From NCBI GenBank assembly GCA_002221725.1, contig NJFT01000090.1:81055-145054 (forward strand): a stretch of DNA of 64,000 nt, in the 5' to 3' direction. Under the pieces are notes generated by a model. The model saw only the letters and a program-made list of their open reading frames with translations, had not been told where the DNA came from and did no database searches. The position numbers and the translations under genes were made by a program. Below, in pieces: positions 1 to 10,030 of this stretch (positions are counted from its first letter, which is position 1; the number at the start of each line of letters is the position of its first letter). The stretch comes from Scedosporium boydii (taxonomy: Eukaryota; Ascomycota; Sordariomycetes; Microascales; Microascaceae).

Positions 1-1240
1 AACTATCGTACTATCCACGGGCGGCGGTACCATAGCGAGGTCGGAAATGCCTCATACTGGTAGTGTTGTCCAAACTCCGGCAGTAGGCTTGCAGTCGCCT
101 TGGCTAATTTCATGCCCAATCCAGGGGTTCAAATGACGAGCAGCAGAATGAGTCCATGGACATCAAGTATGCACGGACCTCCTCGGCTCTTACGACATCT
201 TTTGGGGTTTCGCTGACTGTCGCCCAAGTCACTACGCGCTAACGCTCGGTATCGGCGATAAACTGTTCCTGGCGCCTCTTGACAAGAATAAGGTCCAGGT
301 AGAGTGCCCCATCTTGCCCCATCGTCAATGTCCGCCCTCTAACATCCTTCGTAGCGTGTCCTCGATGTTGGAACAGGAACCGGTATTTGGGCAATGTGTG
401 TCAGCTTTCAACTCTCATTGAGGCGGCTAGACTAATCGCAACGCCAGCGACTTTGCGGATGAATTTCCGGAGGCAGAGGTAGTCGGGACCGACATCTCCC
501 CCATTCAGCCTAGCTGGGTCCCGCCAAATCTCAAGTTGTGAGTTAACTGCGACCGTAACGATCGATACAAGCAATGTGCACTATCGTAGCGAGAGCTAAA
601 CAGCCCCTGGCAGCGAAATCGAGGACTGCACGCGCGATTGGACATTCAACCCCGAGTCCTTTGACTATGTGCACCTCCGCTGGCTTACAGGAAGTATACC
701 CGATTGGCACACTCTCTTTGCAGAAGCCTTTAATGCGACCAAACCCGGAGGCTGGGTCGAAAGCCACGAGCCATCGTCTATTGTCAGGAGCGACCACGCA
801 ACGATTAGGGATGAATCTGCACTAGGCCAATGGCCAAAGATTTTCCACGAGGGGGGGAAGATTATTGGGCGTACTTTTAAGGCTGTGGAGGATGATTCGC
901 AGAGAAAGGCGATGGAAGCCGCTGGATTTGTCGATATCCAGGAGTACACCTACAAGGTCGGTCCAATCTTTCCTGGAAATCTACATTTTCATGCTGACCG
1001 TGTTGATAGAACCCGATGGGGAGCTGGCCGAAAGACCCGGTATTAAAGGAGATAGGCAACGTGACTATGGCAGCTCTGGGGGGAGACATCGAGGGCTACG
1101 TCCTTTTCATGGCGAGTACTCTTGGCTGGACAAGGGAGGAGATCCAGGTCTACATTGCGCACGTTCGGCGAGAGTTGCAGTCGGGCAAGTATTACCCGTA
1201 CTACTGGCAAAAGGTTGTATGGGGTCGGAAGCCCGAGTGA
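1..1240 (+). CDS. LaeA-like SAM-dependent methyltransferase, 5' partial
   Basis: This is a seven-exon gene that enters from the left edge: <1-59, 125-166, 229-298, 355-395, 448-537, 614-956 and 1010-1240. The exons sum to 292 in-frame codons including the TGA stop. Every intron is GT-AG and 52-76 nt long; the one at 957-1009 has a CTGAC branch site. The first exon reads [15 protein letters not shown], the typical N-terminal signature of fungal LaeA-type methyltransferases. The SAM-binding glycine motif [14 protein letters not shown] is assembled across the 396-447 intron. It is followed by [31 protein letters not shown] and a C-terminus ending WGRKPE. By homology it transfers a methyl group from SAM; the substrate is unknown, and many relatives lie in secondary-metabolism loci. 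No lesion is visible. It looks broken only if the introns are ignored. The start codon lies outside the window. Confidence 0.85.
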
Positions 1241-1761
1241 TGGGTGGCATCTCACCGACACTTACGAATATTCTCCTTCTATCTGAACACCGAAGGTTCT
1301 TGTAAACACGCTAACGTGCGATTCGCAAGACGAGATGACGCCAATGAAAAGATGTTAGCTTGACGGGAAAGACCGAGATGTACGGAAAGGTCTAAAGGAC
1401 ACCTCCGTCGCAATAAGCCCAGGGCGTCGGGAGGCCGCTCTTAGATAAACGAGAAAATAAGAGAAAGAGATCTCGTAAAAGATAATATTTCTTTACTAGT
1501 GTAGTAAAGACTAGCAATGCTGGACGCGAATACTGAACAAACTGTCTGTCCTGACGGAATTCCAAACTCAAAATATCCTCTAATGCCATCATTACCGAAG
1601 GCTTTCTCTTTGCTTCGTACGATCACGAAGATATGTAGGTGGAGAGACTCATAAATATGTGGTGTTCTTCGATGGGTACATGAATAGGATGTTAATTAGC
1701 TCTGCCCGTCACGCTCAGAGCCAGACCTAGCGGTATTTTCAAGTATCCAATCTCTATCTAT
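1241..1761. other. Intergenic, convergent 3' ends
   Basis: This lies between the convergent methyltransferase and dehydrogenase genes. It is AT-rich around 1440-1520. I see no coding frame or RNA gene. Confidence 0.6.
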
Positions 1762-2842
1762 CTACTGCATCGTCACGTCCAAAATTTGCTTCATTTTGTC
1801 GTCTCGATCCTTCAACTGACTCTCACCCAAGACCCCATATGCCCCTTCGACCTGCTTCACCAGCTTCTCCTGCCAATCCCCTTCGCCGAGGTTTACCTTC
1901 CCTGCATCATCCCAACATGCTTGCACCGTTCCGCCGATCTTATCAAAAAAGACCCCCAGTCCCTGTCCGGCCCCTCCTCCGGCGTGGTAGCTCCAGAATG
2001 GACCATGGACAGCCCATCGTGGTCCCAGGCTTTGCTCGACAATCCGGTCGATGTCGGCTGCGGATGCGACGCCCTGATCAACGAGATATGCGGCTTCGCG
2101 CAGTAAGGCCATAGCCAATCGATTGGCAACAAATCCCGTCACTTCCTTACGCAAGATGACGGGCTGTCGACCTCGCGAATTCCAATAGTCTAGAGTCCTT
2201 TGTACAAGTACATCCTCCTCCGTCTTCTCACCCGAGGTCGAGGCCTTATCCGCACCTGAGGTGGAGGTGACAAGTTCGAGGAGAGGCATGATATGCGGGG
2301 GATTGAAGGGATGCAATACGAGCAGTCTCCCTGGCTGCTGCATCAGGGCTCCCTGGGTGGACGCGGTAATCCCGGATGTACTCGTCCAGAATAGAGCCGA
2401 TTTCGGAGCATTAGCCTCGATTTCAGCCCATATCTTCTGCTTGAAGGCTACATTCTCCGGCCCTTGCTCCTGCACGAGGTCGGCGTCTTTCACTGCGGCG
2501 GCCAGGGTCTCGGCAAGCACGAGTTGCCCGGATTCTAGCAGCGAAGATACGGTTGGGGCCGTTGCGTACGAAGCTTTTTGAGCAGTTGATGCCCAGACAT
2601 TTGAGAGGTAGCCTAAAGAAGAGATCACCTTGTCGGTTAAATGGCTCAGGGCATGAGTAGGCCTTGGGCGACTTACCCGGTAGAGTCTCATCGATATACT
2701 CCTTTAATTGAGGCCGAGGGTCATAGATGCTAACTCTTGTTTTCCCTCCCGATGCAGATATTGTCATGAGGTGCAGAGCTGCAAATGACAACCCGATGGT
2801 TCCGGTGCCAATAAGGGCGGCATTGTATTCATAGTCAGGCAT
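1762..2842 (-). CDS. 3-hydroxyacyl-CoA dehydrogenase-type NAD oxidoreductase
   Basis: Two exons on the minus strand, 2842-2677 and 2612-1762, give 338 residues. The intron 2676-2613 has donor GTAAGT and acceptor TTTAG, and joining restores LPGYLSNVW. The N-terminus holds a Rossmann dinucleotide motif, GTGTIG at residues 12-17. Further on are LFWTSTSGI, the HPFNPPH signature of the 3-hydroxyacyl-CoA dehydrogenase/lambda-crystallin superfamily, and VTGFVANRLAMALLREA, which opens the C-terminal helical domain. The length fits stand-alone enzymes of this superfamily, which oxidise 3-hydroxyacyl-CoA or related hydroxy acids with NAD. L-gulonate 3-dehydrogenase (lambda-crystallin-like) is an alternative, and I cannot separate the two from sequence alone. 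The ATG at 2842 begins MPDYEYNAALIG, leaving the usual short lead before the Rossmann strand. Confidence 0.85.
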
Positions 2843-4421
2843 AGTGGCTAGACAAATGCGTTAGCTTTGGAGCATTTCAACACTTGCAGGATTGCGGGAT
2901 TGCAAAAGAAACCAACTTAAGTGCTATTCCGTAATATCTTCCTACAGACATGGGTCGGTTGTTGGTTGCTGGCTTGGGATGATGTATATGTTTGACGTAG
3001 ATGAGGTGTTAAGATCCAAACGCGAACCACGTCATCTAAGCGAACCTCGGCTACCTTCCTTCCAGACTCTTCTGTGCTTGATGATCTAATCTCAACCAGA
3101 TGGCCGAATTGGACCAATCAGCCGCAGCCCAACGTTGAAGTGAAGTTTATCGTTAGCACAGTTTAGTAACTTGACGACAAGGCCTATCATTAACGCCCAA
3201 AAAGAAAGAAGGATGAACGAAGGATAGAAAGGGGAAAATGGCCCAAATGACGAACTTGATGTGAAGGAGATCCTTCTGGGTCGCCGTGAAGCCGTCTAGC
3301 TCGCGCGGCCATGGACTTCATTCGAAATTGGTGATGTGGGGACTATATGTTGGGGCAAATCAAGGATTGGAACGTTAGAACCTGTATCGATCAGGATCGG
3401 TGCTCGTGGTGCAGAGCTCGGGCCGTGTCCTTGTATCTCATGGTAATGATCATCGAATCTCCGGACATGTCTCTACGCGTTGTTTACTTATCTGTCAACG
3501 TCACAAGTAATATAACAAATTCAGTAGGAGATGGGGGAGCAAGCTAATTCTGGCTGACTGCAGAGAAATTCTATAATACCAGTTTCAGGCGCGGTCATCT
3601 AGGTTATGAAGTAGCTGGGAGAAGGTATAAACTAGTGTTACGATCCTAACACTCGCTCGTTGGCAGTATCAGGTAGATACAACTGGTGTCGGGCTCGTGG
3701 GTGCCTGTTATGAAGTAAGTGAGGCAGTAAAGTGGTATTCAAAAAAATATTGGCAAGAAGTGTGTATTTAAGTGCGGGGGTGTAGTGTACTTGAAAGTAG
3801 ACTAGATATATGGTGGAATCCATAGTTTTTTCTTCCAAGCTTTTCGAGGTGGTCGGAAGTCGTTCTTGACTGATCGGAGTGATTACAGGGGCGATCACCA
3901 CTGATCGCCCGTCCCGTCCTCCGATCCGCATTTGTCTTTTTCTGTACACGTCACCGCTCTGGGCCTACATAAGGTCGGCCCATGACAGGCTATGCCTTCC
4001 ACCAACCTGTTACACTCTCCTTCAGGTGACTAGCTAGACTGGATCCTGTGGTCGCGGTCACCTCATTGCCTGCCCGTTCGAGGGATGTGCCAGGAAATTC
4101 GGAGCCTGGCGTCATGAACTGGGAGAATCATTTAAACTCACCAGCATGTGGAGGGAACATGCCTGCTTTAAGTCTAAATGGCCAAGGAACGTGAACTACA
4201 GGTCAGGGTCCTAGAGGGATTCAGGAGACATCATTATCACCGGTTTGTTGATGAGAAGCGGTTGGTTGACTTCAAGAGAGCCATAGGGAGCACAGGCCAT
4301 TGGCTCTATTATTTGCTGAGTCAGCTTGTTTGTTTGTTGATGGATTCTCTGTGTTCTTAAGTCGTGATGTGCAGATAAAATCCGATGATTCAAGTCACGT
4401 CGTCTCGAACAACGAAAGAAG
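2843..4421. other. Intergenic region with one copy of a short diverged repeat
   Basis: About 1.6 kb separates the divergent dehydrogenase and regulator genes. I see no convincing coding frame. Bases near 3951-3990 (ACGTCACCGCTCTGGGCC...) resemble bases near 7274-7312, mostly with transition differences. The rest is presumably promoter sequence for both neighbours. Confidence 0.45.
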
Positions 4422-5844
4422 ATGGTGTTTAATTGCGACTACCCCGGCTGCACGCGCTCATACTTGCGTAAGGAGCACCTTACCCGTCACCAGCGACAAC
4501 ATTCAACAGCCCCAGAGTTTCCCTGCCATGTCTGTTCCTCGACGTTTTCAAGGAAGTAAGCAATCGCTCTAGCAGGTGACTTAACGCGATCTACGAGTAG
4601 CGTCGATGCGGGCAGCTTTCAGATTAACCTTGGCTTTACCGGCAGCGATATGCTTCGTCGTCATATGCTGACGCATAACACTTCCGGCACACCCGCGAGA
4701 GCATCACAGGCGTGCCGACCTTGTAACGCTGCGAAGACGCGATGCGATGGCCAAGCCCCGCAGTGCGCCCGATGCTGCGCGCGAAATATCGTGTGCGACT
4801 GGCCGCATCAAAAACGGAAACTTTCAGGTGCCCAGACGCGTTCAACTAATTTGGAGACGGAGCAGCCTGGACTCGATCCACCCGTAGTCGATGCAGCCTC
4901 TTGGAGGCCCTTTTTGGATATGTATTTCGACCATATCCACCCTAGATGGCCAGTATTACATCGCGAGAGCTTCAGGTCAAAGCCGCAACCTCCTATTTTG
5001 CTTCGTACTGTCGTGACGATAGGACGGTTGCTCGGTGGTGCGGCATCAGAAATGGGAGCAGAAGCTAGACTAGACCTTGAAGCACTCATCAAACGTACAA
5101 GAGACGAACTGGTAGGTGCCTCAGGAATAACTCCTGCTCGTCGAAATGATATAGGGTAATTTTAAGGTTCGCTAACAAACTTCCCCCCCTTGCTAGCCCG
5201 AGTTTGTGCAGAAGGCGAACTGTGGGATATTACACCTATCGCCCGAGCTACTTCCTACTCTTCAAGCCATGTTTCTCCAAGCAGTCCTGCCATTACACTT
5301 AGGCCGCCAAACTGCTAGTGAGCTGGGATCAGTGCCCGGCATGATATTCCACGTCCTTCAGCGGATTGGGGCTTTCAAGCAGAGCGTTATTCACACTGGC
5401 ACCCGGCGAGACTGGCTGTCCAGTGAGCTCTATCAACGGTGAGTACGAGCACCATCGCCGCCAAGATCTCGAACTCATTTAACTGGATATTATGCTGTTA
5501 GTCTTGCGCTCTGCGTAATGAAGCTAGAAATCATAAAGCATTCGGGGGATTCGGGAAAGCTTGGCTTTCCTCCTCATATAGACCCGATCACGATACGCAT
5601 CAAGATACCCTTGCCTTTATCCATGTGGGACCAACCATCATGGAATCCTCTAGACGCCTCGATGCAGGATATTGATGACGAACAGGAGGAAAATAATCCT
5701 TTAATCATTGGTAATATCTGCGAACGGTTAGGGCTTCGTGGAAATATGGCGCCCCTGTTTGCTCTCCGATCTTTTGATGAAATGCTAGGTAAGGCTGTTG
5801 AGAGCTGGTGTAATGCAAACAAAGCTAGGCCAACAATACCTTGA
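4422..5844 (+). CDS. C2H2 plus Zn2Cys6 transcription factor
   Basis: Four exons, 4422-4555, 4646-5111, 5197-5438 and 5502-5844, give 394 residues. The introns are 90, 85 and 63 nt, all GT-AG. Two C2H2 fingers lie at residues 5-27 (C5, C10, H23, H27) and 35-55 (C35, C38, H51, H55); the second finger is completed only after splicing. A Zn2Cys6 binuclear cluster follows with cysteines 68, 71, 78, 85, 88 and 95. This order, fingers then cluster, is a recognised fungal regulator architecture. The region after the cluster (FLDMYFDHIHPRWPVLHRES) matches the start of the fungal transcription-factor middle domain. The protein is short for this class, which often exceeds 600 residues, so the 3' end may be truncated or an exon may be missed. 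It could regulate the adjacent DUF1772 gene; that is inference. Confidence 0.75.
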
Positions 5845-6497
5845 ATTGTTCTATTGCACTGCTGTTGCACTCCGCTTGGAAAGAGCGCCGGGGTTTCTGT
5901 GACTGTTTCCTACGCAGCGAATTTTCAGTTAGCATCTCCCCCCAGCTCTCCAACTAAATAGGCTGCTTCGTGGGCTACTCCATACGTGCAGCTACCATCC
6001 TCCCCCCAACATAAACGCAGTACCCCTTCTAAAGGGGCCAGGCACAGTATATAGATCCAGATCAAATGCAACTTTGATCTTCCATGCTCCATGTTGCATC
6101 TAACTTAGTCGGTATTAAGTCGGCCATCAGCTACGCCAAGAAAAGCGAGGCGAGGCCAATAATTTCTCAACGCGAGAAGAAAGCGCTCAATCAGCTACCA
6201 TTGCCGTTGTGTAAATACATCTTGACATATCATCACATCATGATTCTTACAGAGGAGCGTAATAAGAGTTGTTCTCGTCCTCATTGGAAATTATCCATCC
6301 CACCGGTCACGTCAACATTGTTGGATCAGGCCGGATTATTAATGACCCAGATTAGTTATCCGCAGGGTCACGGCTCTGAGGAGACCCGGTGGGATGAGTT
6401 CGACGACGGCGATGGGTATTTAAAGTCTTCCGCTCACCAGTCCCATTCCTTTAGACGCAGGCCCTTTTAGCTTCTCCAAGGAAGAGATATTTGCACC
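5845..6497. other. Intergenic region upstream of the DUF1772 gene
   Basis: A 128-codon open frame (6084-6470) occurs here but shows no domain, signal peptide or composition that persuades me. I treat the stretch as 3' flank of the regulator plus promoter of the next gene. Confidence 0.4.
6417..6425 (+). promoter_or_regulatory. TATA-like box before the DUF1772 gene
   Basis: TATTTAAAG lies about 75 bp upstream of the ATG at 6498, a plausible core-promoter position. Only sequence and spacing support it. Confidence 0.35.
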
Positions 6498-7153
6498 ATG
6501 GTTGAAAATTTTAACTATATCAAAGCCTTGCAGCTTGCAAGTTTGTTGGGTTCAGCCCACATGGGAGGTGCGCTCGCTTTCCGCCCAATTTGAATTGTGA
6601 CAAGGATACAAACTTCAATGTTGTCTTACATAATACTTACAAGAGAGCAGGATTCCATTTTGCTTCCGATTCCGTCACACTTCCCAATATACTTATCCTG
6701 AACGATAAGCCATCTATGGTTAAGTCATGGTTTCGCGGCTGGGACGTTGGTCGTAGGTATGGACCTACTTTGATTTTTAGCCCAGCTATCGGTTTTGCTT
6801 TGGTTGCTTGGCAAGGTGAGCCCCCCGCCCCCCTTAGATTTGGACTCTGAAGGATCTCATCATTTACAGAGGGGTCGCAGCACCCGGCGTTTCTCTATAA
6901 TGCGGCAGCATCTGCGTTCCTCGCATTGGTGGTTCCATTCACCCAGTTTGTTGTTTTCCCGATCAACGATGAGTTGCTCGCCGAGAATCAACGTGTACTA
7001 GCGGCTGAGAAAGCTCGAGACGGAAATAACAAAGGCTTGAGCTTGGAGACTACAAGGGATTGGGTGCGACGCTGGAAGAAGGGTGATGCTTTCCGAATGG
7101 GACTGGTGCACCTTGCCATTATAGCAGGGGCGATTGCAGTATTCAAATCTTAA
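6498..7153 (+). CDS. DUF1772 (anthrone-oxygenase-like) membrane protein
   Basis: Three exons, 6498-6567, 6651-6815 and 6870-7153, give 172 residues. The introns are 83 and 54 nt, GT-AG, and their phases agree. The small hydrophobic protein has the layout of DUF1772 proteins: a start rich in small residues (LQLASLLGSAHMGG), a central WFRGWDVGRRYGP segment that leads into a membrane helix, another helix ending in VVPFTQFVVFPINDELL, and a C-terminal helix after a WVRRWKKGDAFRMG stretch. Known relatives include anthrone oxygenases of polyketide pathways, but most members have no assigned function and no polyketide synthase is visible here. The NDELLAEN-type stretch after the third helix is characteristic of the family. 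It lies just downstream of the C2H2-Zn2Cys6 regulator in the same orientation. Confidence 0.75.
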
Positions 7154-7672
7154 TACTAGCTAGGATCGAGCCCGATGGGAATAGGTCCCTTGTGCATTCG
7201 CCATGCGAATTCTAAGGCAATAATAAAAGGTAGTAGGTACTCGCTACGTCCTTCCGGAAGTCGCCTTATTCTACTAGACGTCACCGCCCTGAGCCGACAC
7301 TAGATCAGCCTGTAACATCGACGGTCTCGCCTGTCTAATGACGAATAATCCTCTTCTTAAACTTCGCGGTTGTCAAATCGTATTAGGTAGATTTTAGCAG
7401 GGAACCATCTGGGATCGCAGGTTGGACGTCCAGATATAACATTGGTGATCTTGTCTAGAAAGCGGGGTCGAGTTGGCTTTGTTGTTTGCTGGGACACGTC
7501 ACACGTGACTGGAGGATGATTGGAGGACTCCCTCCATGCGATGAAGAATCGCTCGAGTCACTCTCAAACCTCGATTGCTTCTTCCGTGTTGACTTATTTT
7601 CCTGAGATCTATTGGGGTTCCTGCGAAACAGGGCGTCCTTTTGGTAGTAAGACCCTCCCTTATCAAGTTATC
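7154..7672. other. Intergenic, second copy of a short diverged repeat
   Basis: Bases near 7274-7312 (ACGTCACCGCCCTGAGCC...) resemble those near 3951-3990. The remainder is probably promoter of the F-box-like gene. An in-frame upstream extension to 7520 is open but lacks family features. Confidence 0.4.
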
Positions 7673-9367
7673 ATGGAGCCTCCGGTAACGGTCTCATCGC
7701 CGCCCGCGGCTTCTCGCCTGCCGGCTGAGACCCTTCTCGCAATTATGGGCTATTTCGTGCCAACTGAACCTGTTTCCACGCCAGCCACCACGGGGGGCCG
7801 ACTAGAAGAAGTCAAGCCTTATGTTGACGAATACCGCCAAACACTTTTGAATTGCTGTTTATCATCTCGGCTACTACTTCCAGCAGCTACCAGCTGTCTT
7901 TATCATACAGTGACTGTCAAGAATTACCGACAACTCCTCTGTTTCTTCCGAACACTCACTACAGTACCATCATCCCCAGACCTAGTAAGGTCATTCTCCT
8001 GGCTTGGTACCCTACCTAATAAATATCAACCGATCGAAGACAGCTATTCTTCTCTGATCAGAGAGTGTTGTCAGTTGATACCTCGACCCCTTTCTGAGTT
8101 CGACCTCTTTATTATGCGCCTCATGTCCCTTGACAAGTCAGATGCAGAAGCCTGGGGCATACTCGGGTACATCCTTTTTAAACTTCCCAGAATCGAGTCT
8201 CTTACTACAACTGCCAGTCATTTTACCGCTCCAGGTCCACCAATAGACGAAGTGACAGCTAGTTATCTTGCAGCAGGCCGTCCACCCGAACATCTAGAGG
8301 CCTGGATAAGGCGCACCAGAACCAAACATTATATCCCCGAGTTAGCTGCTTTCGACGCGGCCTACGCCGGTATGAAGCGCATGACTCCATGGGCGCCTGA
8401 ACACGTTCCCTTTCTACCAAATCTCAAGGCTCTAATCCTAGATCCAGCCTGCATGAACGACCTGGAAGGCAACCCCAGCGCTATCATAATTCGCAGTTGT
8501 GTTTTCGGTTCTTCCCAGCTTCGCAGTATCCGGATTAGTGGTAATTTTGACCCGTCCAGGTTGTTTTCGCTTACAAGGGCTGCTGGGGCTGCTGGATTCC
8601 TCAACTACTTCCCGACTGAGGTGGGAAAGTCTGTGAGGGATATAGTCTGCTATGGCTTGAATGGCTCTGTCCGTCCATTCCAATGTTTGCCAGAGGTATT
8701 TCCAAATTTGGTCTCGCTTCGCCTGTGTTTCGAGAATGGATCCGATTCATTCCAGTCGAATCTCAGTCCACTTCGCAGCCTAGGAGGAACACTTCGGGTT
8801 TTAGCCGTCACTGGCACGCCGGAAAAGGGATGGACTCGGATCCATCGACACAGTCTTGCGACTGATCTCCGATATCTGATTGCTCTGCAGCATCTCACAA
8901 TTGATTTTGCCTGGTTGATCCCAATGGAGAGCCCTTTCACCGCTTTCCAGATAACCACTCACCTTCCACGGTCCCTTTTAACGTTGCATCTTATCGAATA
9001 CTGGGGTTCCCCCATCAAGTTCTTCAAGTCCGATACCCACCCCCGGTTGCGAAGATACTACCCACCTTCTTTTGCATTGGCACCACCACCACTCAAATAC
9101 CTCGCCCGAGTACTGAGAAATTTGCACCAAAACTGCGAGTCAGCTACATTACAGCTTGAGGACGTGCGACTCTCTTCGCCATGCTTCTCTGGTTACCACG
9201 CCAGTGGGCCGGGGACACCCGAGGATGACTTCAGGGTTTCATGGACAGAGTCATTGGGGGCACTTGGAGTTACCTTTTCAGCAGAAGCTATTGAAGTGTC
9301 ACATGCGAACAAGCTATCATGGTGGGAAGACTCTATCCCGGCGTCATATACTGCAACGCAAGCGTGA
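7673..9367 (+). CDS. F-box-like protein, single exon
   Basis: A continuous frame encodes 564 residues from ATG 7673. I prefer this start because the sequence SRLPAETLLAIMGYF, which resembles the opening helix of an F-box, begins 14 residues after it. The frame is also open back to 7520, which would add 51 residues. After the F-box-like part come repeated hydrophobic stretches of the kind seen in irregular leucine-rich F-box proteins of ascomycetes, for example FPNLVSLRLCF and LRYLIALQHLTIDF. F-box proteins bind Skp1 and recruit targets to SCF ubiquitin ligases. The substrate is unknown and the match is weak beyond the first helix. No signal peptide or membrane segment is evident. A plain hypothetical protein remains possible. 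Confidence 0.7.
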   Translation: MEPPVTVSSPPAASRLPAETLLAIMGYFVPTEPVSTPATTGGRLEEVKPYVDEYRQTLLNCCLSSRLLLPAATSCLYHTVTVKNYRQLLCFFRTLTTVPSSPDLVRSFSWLGTLPNKYQPIEDSYSSLIRECCQLIPRPLSEFDLFIMRLMSLDKSDAEAWGILGYILFKLPRIESLTTTASHFTAPGPPIDEVTASYLAAGRPPEHLEAWIRRTRTKHYIPELAAFDAAYAGMKRMTPWAPEHVPFLPNLKALILDPACMNDLEGNPSAIIIRSCVFGSSQLRSIRISGNFDPSRLFSLTRAAGAAGFLNYFPTEVGKSVRDIVCYGLNGSVRPFQCLPEVFPNLVSLRLCFENGSDSFQSNLSPLRSLGGTLRVLAVTGTPEKGWTRIHRHSLATDLRYLIALQHLTIDFAWLIPMESPFTAFQITTHLPRSLLTLHLIEYWGSPIKFFKSDTHPRLRRYYPPSFALAPPPLKYLARVLRNLHQNCESATLQLEDVRLSSPCFSGYHASGPGTPEDDFRVSWTESLGALGVTFSAEAIEVSHANKLSWWEDSIPASYTATQA

Positions 9368-10030
9368 ATGTAGGCGAAAAATAGCGAAATCAATTGATAC
9401 CAGATCTAGGGGTACCCCTTACCAAAACGAGTGACTCACATGCCCCCCCCGGGCCACCCCTATGGTATTCCCCTAAGCCCTATTCCCACCGGGTTTCCAC
9501 ATCCGCAACCTTCCAACTTACCTGGCCAGTTGATTCCGTTAGCCCAGATGACCTCGTTGACCCCGTTGACTCCGCTGTCATCATTGAGAAGGGTCGTCCA
9601 AGTGTGGACTTAGAGCGTTGTTATATTCATTTACTAAGCAGCCGGCAGCCAGCCGACTCCTTGGTGAATAAGTGTAGGTAAGCCGGACAGAAGACGTTCC
9701 TAAAACACTTCCCAGGTTCCCAATCATGATCTCTTTCTTTCATAGGCTGAGTAGGCTTACATCCGGATGCATTCCTCGGGACTCCGGGCCCGATGTTTTA
9801 TGCGCCGGGGGAAACTCGACTGTTCAACACTCCCTAGCTAACAGTGTTTCGCCGTCTACTCAGTGGACTGCCTTTCCCATGTCGGTGTGGTGCAAGTGTT
9901 CGGGGTGAACCAGCCCCCAAACTGAGCGTCCAACAAGCGTGCTTGACATGACTTGAGCCTGTCTAATATACATCATTATATTATCTGCACCCTGAAGTCT
10001 TCAGCCAGCTATTGTACCGTTGGCGTTTCC
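9368..10030. other. Intergenic, convergent 3' ends
   Basis: Short Pro-rich open frames occur around 9394-9680, but no start context, domain or splice structure supports a gene. Confidence 0.5.

Noticed and set aside
200..620. Methyltransferase N-terminus at first looked like a decayed pseudogene without a SAM motif
   Set aside because: Placing introns at 60-124, 167-228, 299-354 and 396-447 restores an uninterrupted protein including [11 protein letters not shown].
3638..3949. 103-codon minus-strand frame
   Set aside because: Low-complexity, no homology I recognise, and no start or splice context.
6084..6470. 128-codon open frame upstream of the DUF1772 gene
   Set aside because: No domain, signal peptide or splice support. 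It overlaps the probable promoter and TATA box.
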